A stretch of DNA of 64,000 bases. Source: Rheum nobile. Lineage: Eukaryota > Streptophyta > Magnoliopsida > Caryophyllales > Polygonaceae. The translations under genes were made by a program, and so were the position numbers. Within the stretch, counting starts at the first letter, position 1. The number at the start of each line of letters is the position of its first letter. Location of the stretch: positions 186,001-250,000 of the forward strand of contig WOAB01000323.1 of NCBI GenBank assembly GCA_027886185.1. The letters are read 5' to 3'. The notes beneath the pieces are model-generated. The model was not told the DNA's origin. It made no database searches and was given only the letters and a program-made list of their open reading frames with translations. Of the stretch, positions 34,350 to 47,505 are shown one piece after another.

Positions 34350-37300
34350 ATGGACAGCCTCTGTTTCAGAACAGGGCTTCACGGGATCACTCCGTCGATC
34401 TCTGTGAGCAGCATTCCGGAATCTCGGCAAAGCCCATCTCAATTCTCCGCCTCCGCCGCCGTAGGGAGGAATTCTCCGGCGTCCGGAGGTGAAAGGACGC
34501 GGCCCACGAGGTTCTCGTTCAAGTACCCGGTTAGATCTCTGTTTTCTGGGGCTAAGCTTGGGGTGGGGATAAAAGAGGTTGCCCTAGACGACGCCGTTTC
34601 GATGGATTGCAAGGAATGCAAGCAGGGAAACGGTGACCGGAGAGAGGAGGAGGTGGAGGAAGGAGGAAAAGAGGGTGTGGGTAAATTTGAGCGATCAGAG
34701 GGGCAGAATGGGAATTGGGTGTTCAAGATTCTGCATGTGAAGTCCCTGTGGTCAGAACAGAAGGTTGAGGAGGAGGAAGAGAGAGAGGTGGGTGAACAGG
34801 AAAATGGGTCTTCTTCTTCATCTCCTTGTTCAAGCTCTGAAGCTTGTGATTGTGAATATGATGATGAGGAGGAAAATGAGATTGCTTTTGACAGAGATTC
34901 ATTCTCTAAGTTGCTCAAGAAAGTCTCTCTTTCAGATGCTAAATTGTATGCTCAGCTGTGCTATTTGGGGAACTTAGCCTATGCGATTCCCAACATCAAG
35001 GTATTGCAATTTCCCAACTCAGAATATTCAAATAATTTTTTCCTACTTTTGAATTAGCTGTTTTAGGTCTACTTTGATTACATTTTATGTCAAATAAATC
35101 AAAATTTCCTCATTTGTTGGAATGTGAAAGATCTTCTGCTGATGTGTGTTAATCAGGCTTCTGCTTGTGGAATTAATTACTTGATAGTTTGATGGGAGAA
35201 TTGTTTAATCACTTTGGAATTGGAAAGAGAAAGATGGTGACAGGGTAGTTTAGGGTTTTTGAAGACGTGGGGTACTGTATTAGTTGCTAGGAGTAGGAGC
35301 CCACATGTGACTCTTTCAAAGTCCTTGTTTCCTTGAATCCACTTGAGATTTTTGTACCTGATGAAGTGATGCTGTTCTGACCTGGAATGCATGTGAACTG
35401 TTTGTTATATGATATGTTCTATCACACAAAAAGCAATGAGGACTTGTTATTAATATTTTGAAGTAATCTTGGTTGGAGATTGATTGATATTTTAGCTATT
35501 TACATGGTAGTAAAAGTATAGTGAATTTCTGATTAGGATCTTTCAGCCAAGTGATCACATAAGAAACACAAATGTCAGTATAACAAAATGTACACTAGGA
35601 GTTGTTCCTTGTATTGTTTGATAGCCCTTTGCTTTTGATTTTTTTTTGTTATAAGCGATGATTAATGTGATCCTGCCTTCGATATATAGCCTAAGAATCT
35701 CCTGAAACGACATGGCCTGCGGTATGTGACCTCTTCAATCGAAATGAGAGAGCAGTTGGAGAATGCTGAAGAGAAGCAGCCATCAACTGAAGGCGACGCC
35801 CAAGATCGTGGCCCATCGATGGGCCCAAGAAATGGGCCCATCGATGGGCCACGAATAAGCGCTGGTGCTGCATTTAAGATAGCGTCCTCGGCTGCGTCGT
35901 ACCTGAACACTCGAACGAAAAGCATATTTAGCTCATCAAAAGATGAATCTGATGATCAAAATGCTCGTGCTAACCCTAAGATGGCTTCTGTCAAGGCTAC
36001 CGCAGACTCGGTGACAGCAGTGGTGGCTGCAAAAGAGGAAGCCAAGCAGGCCGTTGCTGATGATCTGAACTCGACTAGCTCGTGTCCCTGCGAATGGTAC
36101 ATTTGTGATGACGAACGAAGCGCCACTAGATTCTTCGTTATTCAGGTAACACGAAAATTGTCCTGTCTGATGAATTTGATGATTCCTATGTTTTGAACTC
36201 AAATATATCGATATGCAGGGGTCCGAGACAATGGCTTCATGGCTGGCAAATCTACTCTTCGAGCCCATTCAGTTTGAGGTATAGTAAAGGAGGAATCTCG
36301 GGTTCAATTTTTTTCCCGGCTTTTCTATTCAATTCACCTTACACGGCGTCATTGTTGCTATATCAGGGATTGGATGTGTTTGTGCACAGAGGAATATATG
36401 AGGCTGCAAAGGGAATTTATCTACAAATGCTGCCGGAGATCCACGAGCATATGAAACTTCATGGTACACGTGCAAGACTCCAATTCACGGGGCATTCGCT
36501 CGGGGGAAGCTTGTCGCTCCTCATTAATCTCATGCTATTGACAAGGGGCGAAATCCCGGCTTCCTCTTTACTTCCTGCGGTTACATTCGGGTCCCCGAGC
36601 ATCATGTGTGGAGGGGACAAGCTGCTTGGCAAGCTGGGGTTACCTAGAAGTCATGTGCAAGCTATCACAATGCACAGGGATATTGTGCCACGTGCGTTCT
36701 CGTGTAGTTACCCTAGCCATGTCGTTGAGCTTCTCAAGGCAGTCAATGGTAACTTCCGGAGTCATCCTTGCCTACACAACCAGGTAACTTTCGCTTAGTC
36801 CCGTGTGATTAAGGCTTGATAATTTTTATCCTATGCCCTTGGCCTGCTTTTGATTTACTAAGTAATATGTAGTGAAACGGTTATTACCCTTTTACAAAAA
36901 AAGTTAAATTAATGGCTAAAAAAGTTTATTGCTAAACATGGAAAAGTTATAGGAAAAACCATAGTGAAATCATCCAAGGTAAAACTTTAACGGAAGATTA
37001 GTATTGCAAGATGAGACATGTACTAATATGTTCTTAGTCCTATTTGCATATATGGTAGGAAATCTTAGAGAAATGTAACAAAGTTACCAGAATATGGTAT
37101 GTCTAAAAGCTAATCAAAGTATTGGCTATGATATATTGATACTTTTTGCTTAATATAACATAATTGATAAGGTCACTTATATGGTAAAAGCATGTCGATA
37201 AGGTAGCCAAAGTGTGTTATGACCTTCTATTTTACTTGCCCTTCATGTATGTATTGATATATTCGCTTATGTTTCGTGGAAAAATACCATATCACAAAAT

Positions 37301-37879
37301 CAGAAATGTTTGAATGCTCTTGGACATTTTTTGCATGTTTAGTAGAAAACCTAGTGAACATTCATAATGCCATCTAAAATGTCACTCAAAGTATGTTTTG
37401 ATTCATTGCAGAATCTCTTATATGCTCCCATGGGAGAGATGCTAATTCTGCAACCAGATGCAAATTTATCTCCAGAGCACGACCTTCTTCCCTCGGGTAG
37501 TGGTTTCTACTTCCTCACATGCCCATTCTCAGACGCCATCGAGGCAGAAAATCAACTCCGAGCAGCCAAGAACGCGTTCCTGAACTCCCCTCACCCGCTC
37601 GAGATCCTCAGCGACCGATCCGCCTACGGAAACGGCGGGGCCGTTCAGCGGGATCACGACATGAATTCGTACCTCAGGTGCATCCGCTCCTTAATACGCC
37701 AGGAGCTCAACCGGATCAGGAAGGCCAAGAGGGAACAGAGGAGGAAGGTTTGGTGGCCGCTCGTCTTGCCACGTGTTGTCGGGGGAGGCAAGGTTGTTAT
37801 AGGCGGGTCCCGAGCCAACATGAACCACCCGGGTGGTCAGTTCGACTTCGCTGGAATCGTGAGGACGGGTAACGGGTAA
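34350..37879 (+). CDS. PLIP: Plastid class-3 lipase (phospholipase A1), PLIP2/PLIP3 type
   Basis: Five exons (34350-35000, 35690-36145, 36219-36278, 36367-36783, 37412-37879) with GT-AG introns join to 683 residues. The Ser/Arg-rich, acid-poor N-terminus fits a plastid transit peptide. A variable acidic region (EEEEEREVGEQ, DDEEENE) precedes the lipase-3 domain. The nucleophile elbow is GHSLGG with Ser433, the probable acid is Asp494 in HRDIVPR, and the probable His is 610 in DHDMNSYL; the spacing resembles PLIP1. Known role: galactolipid or phosphatidylglycerol acyl hydrolysis in thylakoids, feeding seed oil or jasmonate synthesis. A proline/glycine insert (GPSMGPRNGPIDGP) in exon 2 is encoded by a perfect inverted repeat. 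An upstream in-frame extension exists, but the chosen ATG begins the recognisable MDSLCF start. Confidence 0.93.
35806..35854. repeat. Perfect 21-bp inverted repeat with 7-nt spacer in lipase exon 2
   Basis: Two 21-base arms are exact reverse complements around AAGAAAT. Each arm contains the 16-base palindrome GGCCCATCGATGGGCC. The reading frame is kept, coding the Pro/Gly-rich insert. Confidence 0.95.
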
Positions 37880-39095
37880 CGAGTCGTTGAAGAGGTTCAG
37901 TAGGCTTGTTGCTTCTCAGCATATGCATTTGTTAGTAGTGTTGATGTTTCCTGCTCGGTTGTTGCTTATGGGCGTCTACAGCGTCGCTGGTGTTTAAGTT
38001 GACGGGAAACTCGCTGTGCCGCCCATTTCGGTGGCTTGATGTACAGGTGGTGGTGGAGGTGGCGGCGGCGGCACAGGGCTGTACAAAAGGTGGCTGGGTT
38101 TGGTCAAAAGTGTCCATTCAGTTGGTGGAAACAAATGTGTCTAGTAGTATTGTAAATGTTAGTGTTTTTGAATGCACATAAGGTGATGTTTGCGATCATT
38201 GTAAGAAATTGACAAAGCTGAGAAAATGTGTATAGCAAAAAGAAAAGAAAAGGAACATGTTAGAAGGAATGTTTGTTGTTTGCAAGTGGAAATTCAATGG
38301 AATCTTTAGAATGTGTAGTTTTGTTTGGATTTGGGAGACCTTGAGAAAGACGCTCTGATTTCTCTAGTCAATAGGGTTTGCGTGCCCATTACCTCTTTTG
38401 CTTTACAATTTTGATTTGTTGTATGCAAACATTTTATATATGTAAGCAAATCAAAGTACATGCAACAAAATTAATACAAACCTTGTCGATTGATCCAACC
38501 TCCAAAGTATGTCAAAATTTTGACGAAGTATCAGATGAGAAGTTGCAATTTGCAACAAAAATAATTATAAGAAGATTATATTATATCGAATGGGAATTTA
38601 GGAGTTTCAGGAATTTTAGGAATGGGTATTTTCGGATGCAAATGTAGCCTTGATACGGCACTATGCTTTCCCAGGGCAATCAATAAAGTTTGCGTGCCTA
38701 TTTCAACCTGATTTGATTTCTTGACTCAAGTAACATATGTTACTAACATCCAAATATGGGGAATTTGATGTAAGCGAATCTAAGTGGATGGAATTCATAT
38801 GAACAAGACAAATGCCATGGTCCATTGATATAGACCTGATAGTATGAATTCAAAATATTTAGTGTTAATTGGGTTCATATTTTGTAATCACATCACCATT
38901 CAAATAATCAAATATGTTTATGTTACTTGTTGGGGATGAGCTGAGCATTGTCAAGTTTTGATTCATTACAAAGTTTGTACTGAATGTTTTGAAAGTAGGC
39001 TGCATACAGCTTTGTAGAGTGACATATCTAACAGGTCTAAACCATGAATATCTGTACAAAGAAAGCCCAAGAAAACTAGTACTAGTCTCGAGGGA
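37880..39095. other. Convergent intergenic region between PLIP and TAF13
   Basis: The first part is the likely 3' untranslated region of the lipase (a GGTGGAGGTGGCGGCGGCGG tract at 38051). The remainder is AT-rich with no gene seen. The two genes face each other here. Confidence 0.5.
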
Positions 39096-41225
39096 TCAGT
39101 CTATGGTGGAAAGCTTTTCCTCATCCACGTCAAAGGCCTTTCTAGCTTGTTTCAGTTCTTCATTCATCGCCAGAAGCTCGGTGCAGCGGTTCAATTTTGG
39201 CAAGTCCTGGGTAGTATAGTAAGATTGAAGTTAGAAAAGGGGAAAAAAACATTACCAATCATTCCTCAATCAACCGCAATGATCCCGTATTACATCACAG
39301 ACACCATGATTTTCCTCATATGGATGCTAAATTTCTACAGTTTTAGCATACAGACAGCTCTTGCATAGCAATGGAATATATTCTACTGAACTAGTAAAGC
39401 AAATATTAAAACAATAATGCTGACAAATAAACGAACAAAAAAGTGATACAGCTGCACTGATGCAAAGATTCCTTTTTATAAGTCTAGAAGCAAAATTTCG
39501 GGGAGTTCAATTTTATCCTGGAGTAAAAACGAAATCTACAACTCCTCCGACAAATGCAAATTTATATGAACACTACACACTCCAAACATGGGACTATACC
39601 TTTGGAATAGGCAGGAACCGAGACATTGTTTTCAATCTCAAGTATGGACCTCACGTGAAGGGCTATATTTTGCTGGTTCAATTGTGAACACGGGCTGGGC
39701 TCTGACCATAGCATGGTGAGGTGTCAACTTTTGATTCTTAACTTTTTATATGGAGTACAGTCTGCATTATACTTATGGTCCAATTACTAATTACTAACCT
39801 CAACAATAGACTGTGGCTTTGGGAGAGGAGAAGGGGCTCAATGTCGGTTTCTGGACAATGAATGTGATAGCCTTCAGTTGAAGTGGAAAGTAAAATTCTA
39901 GTTCTTTTGCCTTAGATTAGCATCAAAAAGTCTTGACTTCAGATTTGTAATTTTAATGTGGAATCTAGCCTCTGGATGGAGCAAAATCTCGATTTTGTAG
40001 TGAGCTTGGACTATACCTTGAGTCCTTGACTATAGCATACGCTAGGGGCCCAAATGCTGCTAAACCTTCAACTTTGGACATCAAAACTTATAATTAATTT
40101 GGGACAGTATGTCAGATTAAAGCCTACTATGGAGCAAGCCTTGGAGCAAGAAGTGTGTGAATTTTAAGCTCTCATTCCTTGACATACAATACAAACTTGA
40201 GTGGTGAAGGAGGATAAGGGCAAGGTTTTAGTCACTATACCAAGGGCCAAGGAAATTCTAATCAGAAGGAACAAGTAAGGGCAGTGTTGATTCATGACAC
40301 TAAAATTGCTAGCAAAACTCAAATAAAAGCATATTTTTTGTTTAAGCAGACACTTCCCAAGATTCAAAGCAGTGCAGTTTAAATTTTAGCTCAAACTTGG
40401 CATAGTTTACAGCATTCACTCTAGCAAAATATCACATGCGAATTTTTAGTTTGGTTACCTTTCGCATGAGAAACAGGAAATCTTCAGTAAGAAGCTTTCC
40501 CCTCTTTGAGGAAATATCTTGGGCCTTGTGCACCTGCATAAAAATAGTGCACAATGAATCAGTATAGAAGCAACATCATTTTCTGGTGTTCTCTCTAATT
40601 ACAAAAGGGCCAGCCAGCTAATGCTATATTCTCTCCCTCAAAATAAAACAAGGAAATCTGAAGTTAGAACATCAAAGTTGGCAAGGGGAAAACATAAGCA
40701 TTTCTTAGGATTTAGAAAAAATTATTTACTCAAGCATAAGCCAGATTATATAAAGTTTTTTAGATCATGTAAAATATATACAAGGTTAGACTTACCAAAT
40801 CCGTCACATACTCCACAACAATGTCCTCCAGAAGTGCCACAGACTCTGGAAGAGGCTGCACACAAGAGAGAGAGCTGTAAGTATCACAGATGAACTCCAA
40901 CAGGAATTCAGACATCAGAACATGTTGTTCTGTCAATTAATTTCTGGGTTAAGTTATTCCCTAAATTAGCCATTAACCCATGAAAACAAGATAGAGGTGC
41001 ACTTACGTTGAATTCATCTCCATAACCGTACATCATGTGCTGCACTGTTGAATTCAAAAGAACATAATTTCAAAATCATCATTGAACAGACATTTGATTA
41101 GCAAAAGATAAAAGATACTTACAATCTTTCTGAAACATCCCTCTCTTGCGCTTACAAGAAGTTTCTGATGGTTTAGTAGATTCAACTTTGGGCTTGGATG
41201 AGGGACCAGCAGGAGCTCCACTCAT
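39096..41225 (-). CDS. TAF13: TFIID subunit 13 (histone-fold TBP-associated factor)
   Basis: On the minus strand five exons (41225-41123, 41044-41007, 40855-40796, 40533-40459, 39206-39096) with GT-AG introns join to 128 residues. After a basic Ser/Lys-rich head (CKRKRGMFQKD) comes the TAF13 histone fold with LQHMMYGYGDE, VALLEDIVVEYVTDLVHKAQ, GKLLTEDFLFLMRKD and LPKLNRCTELL. In TFIID this subunit pairs with TAF11. Length equals the plant family norm (about 126). The start is fixed by the in-frame ATG before the conserved body. It is transcribed towards the lipase gene. A possible leader intron ends at TCTATAG near 41256. Confidence 0.95.
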
Positions 41226-41964
41226 TTTTCACACTAAAATGATGTCTTCTACCTATAGAAAGAAAAAAAGAAAAAAAATAACAAACGATGAAGCACACAA
41301 CTCTTGAAAAGAATCTTCAAACGCAATCAGGGAATCACTTGGAGAACTTTCTATCAAGAAAAGTAAGCTCACATATATGACTCAACCGCATAATTCCCTT
41401 TCTGGATATGAAAGTTTATTAAATTCACACTTAACAAGCCCAACATCGACACGGAGTAAGAGAGAGGTAGATGAGAACGGAAGGGAGTTGCTAGATGCGA
41501 GAGGAAGAGAGCTACGAATTGAGACAATTAAAGATATTAGTCTTTAACACACAACGATGTTACATAATCTAAAATGCACAAAAGAACAGGTTTTCCGCAA
41601 GCAATTTTACAGAGGCTAACACAAAACTCCCACATCTCACACACAACAAGATTAAAATAGGGAAGCCAAATTAGGGTTTGTAATTCTACCTTGGGAGACT
41701 GCAAAATTGACAATGGATCGCTGGCGAAAACCCCAAATTGGAGCGTAACTTCGCTTAGGCGCGGACACAAAGGAAGATCAACAGGATCGCGAGTGCTTCT
41801 GCGGCAGTTGTGAGGTTTTGGGTTTTAGCGGGGAGGGGACGTCGGGCGTCGGTCGGGAAGAAGAGAGCGTCAGCTATGACATGAGAAGCCGATGGCCCGC
41901 TACTTACATTGAGGAGATTGGGCCGGTTAGCAATTGGTAATTTCTTATCGAACCGAACCGAAAA
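41226..41964 (-). promoter_or_regulatory. TAF13 leader and promoter region
   Basis: Pyrimidine- and GA-rich leader (41440-41520 and 41800-41870 on the minus strand). A TGGGCC site II-type motif lies near 41929, common in promoters of plant housekeeping genes. No other gene is seen. Confidence 0.4.
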
Positions 41965-41974
41965 TCAAGAAAAT

Positions 41975-42275
41975 AGAAAATAGGTGCTCGTTTGGTTGTA
42001 ATTTTTTTAACATTATTCTCTGAAATTATATTATTAGAATTGTATTTAATGAGAATTGAAAAAATATACTCCGTATTTGATTAAAATTTAAATTATGAAA
42101 ATTACAGAAAAGAAAATATTACTCACTTTTCTCATGTAATTAAGATTCTTGTGTGAAATTCATAGAATTAAAATATCATAACTTTTCAATAAAAATTAAC
42201 TAAATACTCATATCATTTTCTATGATATTTAAATTAATGGAAATTTATTATCAATCAAACAAATGGATACTAAGC
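41975..42275. mobile_element. MITE candidate with CTCGTTTGGTTG ends
   Basis: The left end TGCTCGTTTGGTTGTAA and the right end ATTATCAATCAAACAAATGG are roughly inverted, and the interior is AT-rich and self-complementary. The element at 59220-59525 shares the left end. Target duplication is not established. Confidence 0.35.
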
Positions 42276-43068
42276 CGAATAAGTCCAATTCGACCTACTT
42301 TTTCGGTTTAATCTGACATGTCTATTATTGTAATGTTTATTACTCTTTGTGTATTGTTATGTTAAAATATTTTTATTATAGTTTAAAATGTGAAAAAAGA
42401 ATAACAATATTTAGAGAGTTTAAATTTGAGATGACAATAAGTTTATCAAAAATCTTAATTTTTATTATTATATAAAATGAAATTATCAATTTTGTCATCG
42501 AAATTAGTAGTGGTCTACTTCACACCAATAGGCCTAGTAAGGGTGAAGTGCTCCCTCGCGTTTTTAAAGATGCTCTATTATCAATGAAACTCACACTCAT
42601 GAAATTATGAACAAGGATTTGTTACCCTGTTATCAATACTTGATAATCTCACACTAATTAAATTATGGTACAAGGATTTGTTAACAAAACGACGCATACA
42701 CAAGAACATGAAAAAGATGCACACACGATCTCACATAAATGCTCGTTCTCACCATTTACTGATTGGATTCTAAGTGTGTATAAGTGCAATATCTTATATA
42801 TAATCGATGTTATATTAAGATTCTTGAATTTGTACATTATTCAACAAAACTAAGTGCAATATCTTATATATAATCGATGTTATATTGATTCTTGAATATG
42901 TACATAAATCTAGTTTTTATAAACTAAACTGTAAAAAAATTAACCCTATATGAAAATTTTTAAATATTTTAACCCTATATGAAAAATTGGTTTTTCTTAT
43001 CAATGTCCGATGGCATAAGTGCATAAATCTAGTTTTTATAAACTAAACTGTAAAAAAAAAGTTAACCA
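42276..43068. repeat. AT-rich DNA with short local duplications
   Basis: GTGCAATATCTTATATATAATC at 42785 recurs at 42855. CTAGTTTTTATAAACTAAACTG recurs at 42910 and 43029. TTAACCCTATATGAAAA recurs at 42943 and 42971. No gene is seen. Confidence 0.6.
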
Positions 43069-43893
43069 TGTAATGTTTATAATCCAAAGTTGTAATATGT
43101 AAACTCTTGTTGTCTTTATGTTCTAAGCTAATGCACCGGGCTAGGTAGAGGTTAGGGATTTTAGGAGATATGGTCATGAGTGACCGAGCCATGGTTGGCT
43201 CATTGAGCCTTAGCCAACTCTGGCTAAGTAACTCATGAGCCTCATTTGCTTGGCCGTGTGTTTCTGTTGTTGCTCTTGGGCCTATTCTCCTCTTGCCGAT
43301 TGTATTGGGCCTATTCTTGTTGTTGGGCCTTGGCTCGCGTTGTTGGACGTGGCCCCTTCCTTCAGCTTACAAGACGGCGTCGTTTGAGGCATTTTGAGGC
43401 TGCCTTATAAGGGTCACCGATACCCTAATTTTGGTAACTTCTCGCTGTCATTGTTGAATCTCGCCGTTTGGAAGTTTTCTGAGAATGGCTCCTTGAGAGC
43501 GAATCTCACCTACTCCTTGGTGGATTCCGATGGTGCCAGAGATTGAGAGTTAGAGAAAGAAAGAGACAAAAGAAAGAAAGAAAGAGAGAAAGAGAGAGTG
43601 CTCGTAGCACTGTGGTTGCTCGATTGTGGGAAGCTTGCTTGAAGGCTTCTTTGTGTCCTTCCAGGGGACTTGCTTCATCTCTTTTCTTTGTTCTTGTCTT
43701 GCTCATGTGCCTTGTTTCTTCTCTTATTCCTTTCCTTTGCTGCATGTGTGCTTGCTTTGTAACTGTAAGACTATTGAGATATGTGTTGCATAGTGGATTT
43801 GGCTGAGTCTCCCCTCTTGAGGCTCCATAGACATAGGACTTTGTCCGAACTGCGTTAACAACTCTGTGTGTCCATTATTGCTTGTTTTCTTTT

Positions 43894-46837
43894 GTGATAC
43901 CCCGTAATTCTGTAAGGATTATTTTGGGAATTTTTGGATTTTCCCGAACACCCGTTGTGTACGTCGGATTTAATTCAGGTAGCTTGAGACATTCTGTAAT
44001 GTGCTCTGTATCTGTAATATTTTTCTCAGTGAAATAATATACAGATAACATGCATTGGATTTTAATTGTCGTTCGCGTACGATAATTTTTATCCCGGCTT
44101 AATGTCATGTTCGTTCAAAGCTGAACGGGCGGGAAAAAGGTGTCACGGCGACCGCCGTAAAGTCGCGGCGACCGCCGTAGTGAGACCCAAGAACGGCGAC
44201 CGCCGTAAAGTCACGGCGCCCGCCGTCCCAATGCTCGAGGAGGCAGCTGGTGTGCCAGGCCGCGGCGACCGCCGTAAATTACGGCGCCCGCCGTAATTGC
44301 CACCTTCGTTATCCGGCGGTCCTTGCCTGTTGGTCGCCGGCGCGACTTCTGGCAAGCGCCGAACTAGCTCTAGGCCCTCTCGTTTTGAACTCCAGATGCT
44401 TGGCTATAAAAGGGGGTGTTGGGGGAAAGGTTTTGAGCCATCCAAGCACCAAATCTCTGCCAAAATTCGTCTCGCCGGAGTTATGCCCTTCGCCGGAATT
44501 TCTGAAGCCCTCGTCGGTGTCGTTTGGTGGTGTTTCTAGCAGCCCTTTTGAAGCCTCTTGGTTGCCTTTAGAGGCCAGAAACCAAGCAAGGCGGAAAGGG
44601 GTCGAAACGCGCTTTGTTTTGGTGAGATTTCTCTCGACTCTATCGGCCGTGTTCTTCACGGCGACCGCCGTGATGAATGCGGCGACCGCCGCCAAGAACG
44701 GCGACCGCCGCCAGTGCCTAGAAGGCCTTCGTGGCTTTGGCTTGGTTGGTTGTCGTCGTGGCGTCGTTTCTTTCGGGTTCTTTCGTCTTTCCATAGATTC
44801 GTACTAGTTATGTCGGATCTAACTTAGGGTTTCCTTATGGGTCGACTCGAAGGTCGTTGTGCTGTCGGAGCTATACCTGTGTCGAGCCCGGAATCCCGTT
44901 GTCTCTGCTTTGTTCCAGATCTGCGGACTAAGGCAAGTGGCGGTTCGCTCTTGCTCATCGTTCCATATTTACATTAATTATCAGTTGTTTATCTGAGTAA
45001 TTAATTTGGAATGATTACTGTGTTTATCTGGAAATGGTTTTATAAACTGTTTTGGAAAATCATATAATAGGTTGTATATCTGCTAGAACGACGCTATTAT
45101 CTGTGATCGCCTTCCGGGCATTTATGTGGGTTAATAGGAAAACTAATCCAAGTAAGGATTAGCTGTTTCTATTATCTCTTTGTTTAAGTCGTTTGCCTGG
45201 ATGGCTTTAATGTGTATAATTGCTGTGTTAGACTATTTAGTTAACACGAGTGTTCGTAGGAACGCTAATCCAAGTAAGGATTAGTCGTTTCTTTATAACT
45301 TAATGGGCGTAGGAACGCTAATCCAGGTAAGGATTAGTCGTTTCTTTATAATTTAATATTCGTGGGAACGCTAATCCAAGTAAGGATTTGTCGTTTCTTT
45401 AAATCATAATATTCCTCGGGGTTATTGCCGAATAATTTAAGGGTCATGACCTATGCTTCTTATCCACATGTAAGGATCTGAAGTGTTTTAAGCGCCTTGC
45501 TAGCGCCAGTGGATGAACTTAATTGCAGTCCTGTGTATTAAGCACTTAGCTAGTGCATTGGGGTGGACGTAACTGTCACCCTGTAAAATAAAATGTAAGC
45601 GTTGTGGCAGTGCAATCAGGGTGAACGTAAGATCACCCGGTGTCATCATAACTTCCGTGTTCACGGAATAATCTTAAAAGCCTCAACACTGTGTGTGTGT
45701 GTATGTTGTAATTTAATAAGATAAGTACAGTTAAGCACATAATTAAACTGTAAGCGATGTATAGTGCAATCAGGGTGAACGTAAGGTCACCCGGTGTAAT
45801 GATAACGCCGTTGTTACTCGGCATAATAATGTTAAGTCCCGCGTGTGTGTTTTAATTTGGGTTGACGTAATTGTTACCCTGTGATTTAAGCCTTGTTATC
45901 GCTCTTAATAACATTAACGTGTTTCAGTAATGAGTGTTTTGTAATTAAATAAGATATGCCCGAGTGCACTTAATTAATAAACCTTTGGCGAGTAGTGCAG
46001 CTAAGTTATAGTGCAGCTAGGAAAACTCGTCTTGACTTTGATCATAGTACGTTCTCTTTCCGATCTGGATTCGCTGTATGCGATGAGGTTGGTCGTGAAC
46101 TGAAGCATCTCAGTTAACTTTTAAATCATTGTTGTTTGATTCTGTTAAACATTCCAGATTTGTCATATTTCCTTAAAGACTCATTTCCTTTGGAGTCTCT
46201 TTTCGAGTCGATTTCTGTGAAGATGAAGTCTTCCAGAATCTTCTCTCATGCATACCTCTTGTTGTTATTCTGTGAAAGTTTCGGGTTATGTATCGTCCCT
46301 TCGGTTATTATTTGAGGGACAATGATAGTAAACGGTTACAATCACTCGAACCACTCTGCTTTTTACCCTTGCTAGTCTATTCAAGTAGACTAACTCACGA
46401 ACATTGTTCTCCGCATGTGGGCTGGTGTCATCCGTTCGATTCGGCACATCAGATGGATTGTAGATGAGAAGACTAGAAGGACTATGGAGTCGACGGTGGT
46501 TTTTTCGACGTTTTTAATAATTTCGTTTAATCAGGTTGAGATTCTTGGGCAGGTGATCATTACGATCACAACCCTTTTTGTAATATCTTTTAAAAGTCTT
46601 CCGCTGTGCCTTGTTTAAGATTTCCGTTGTAATTTATTTAAACTCTGTGTTTGTCCTATTCGGGATTGGGATGTAATCCCGGGACTCGTGTTTTATATGA
46701 ATAAGGTTGTCATTTTGTATCATTGTATTTCATGATTTGTATTTAAACGGTAAAGCCTTGGGTGATCTCGGTAAGGAATACTGGGGTCACTGGCGGTAAT
46801 ACATTTCCAAAAGGGTTAAGTTTTGGGGGTGTTACAC
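43894..46837. mobile_element. Solo-LTR-like insertion in the copia LTR
   Basis: It is flanked by perfect CTTTT duplications (43889-43893 and 46838-46842). Ends read GTGATACCCCG and GGGTGTTACAC, i.e. TGATACCCC...TGTTACA one base in, like plant Ty3/gypsy LTRs. No PBS, polypurine tract or protein domain is seen, so a solo LTR of about 2.9 kb is the best reading. It contains the GC palindrome cluster, three to four copies of a CGCTAATCCAAGTAAGGATT unit (45140-45400) and a duplicated CAATCAGGGTGAACGTAAG block (45612, 45762). The larger ORFs on both strands at 44250-44830 are products of the GC-rich repeats. Confidence 0.7.
44143..44712. repeat. Nine CGGCGAC/CCCGCCG palindromic units
   Basis: Six units at 44146-44295 and three at 44659-44711 share CGGCGMCCGCCG, i.e. 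a CGGCG/CGCCG inverted arm around a 2-nt centre. Unit spacing is irregular. Confidence 0.85.
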
Positions 46838-46924
46838 CTTTTTCCGTTTTTTCGAGGTTTGTCAAACGTTTTTGGGTTAGTATGATTGAAGCGAACTCAA
46901 ACTAGGGTTTCTGCCATAACAAAT

Positions 46925-46936
46925 TGGTATCAGAGC
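46925..46936 (+). other. Copia primer binding site
   Basis: TGGTATCAGAGC three bases after the 5' LTR is complementary to the 3' end of initiator tRNA-Met, the usual copia primer. Confidence 0.9.
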
Positions 46937-47505
46937 TCTTGGTTCTTGTTTGTCGCTTCCGCATGTGTGTCTTTGAGGCTTATTGAGTGTGTTGAGTCCT
47001 AAAGTATTCTCTTGCTTCTTCTGATTCTGGAAATCAAAAATCTTTGCAACTGTAAGCCAACAGCCTCTTGTGGCTTTAGTCGGCTTAGAGGTAAATTGTG
47101 AAGGTGTTATTTTCAGATCTTGAAAAACCTTGGAGAAATTAGGGTTTGCTCTTACACCCGCCTCTGTGAAACTCTTTTGTTTGTTTTTGCTCTCGTTTGA
47201 CCCTTGAGCGATTTGACAGTAAAGCTCCTCAACTGTAAGTTCCTCTGTGAACTTACAAGACTTGGACTATGTGTTGTCTTATTCTAGAAGTTGTGAGACA
47301 AAGCCCTAACTTGTTAGGTGTAAGCTTTATCTCACAGCTCCTATTGTTGTGTGCTTCTGAGACCTTCTTGTTGTGTGCATGTCTTCTTGAAAAGGAGACT
47401 CTCTGCTATTTCTATCACAACTGAGTGTTTGAGATAGAGATTTTGTTTGTGGTGTTTGTTTCTGTCTTATCCCTGTTTTTCTGTTTATTGACTTGAGTTA
47501 TCTCA

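Larger units (their letters stand above)
43069..46921 (+). mobile_element. Copia 5' LTR, split by a 2944-bp insertion
   Basis: 43069-43893 and 46838-46921 together match the 909-bp 3' LTR, with a few dozen substitutions and a 13-bp indel by eye. Confidence 0.9.

Noticed and set aside
34439..34918. 159-codon antisense ORF
   Set aside because: It is the Ser-rich shadow of the acidic lipase exon 1; splice-joined lipase reading explains the sequence.
44250..44830. Overlapping ORFs of 160-185 codons on both strands
   Set aside because: They fall in the GC-palindrome-rich part of an LTR-like insertion and show no domain; GC-rich repeats lack stops.
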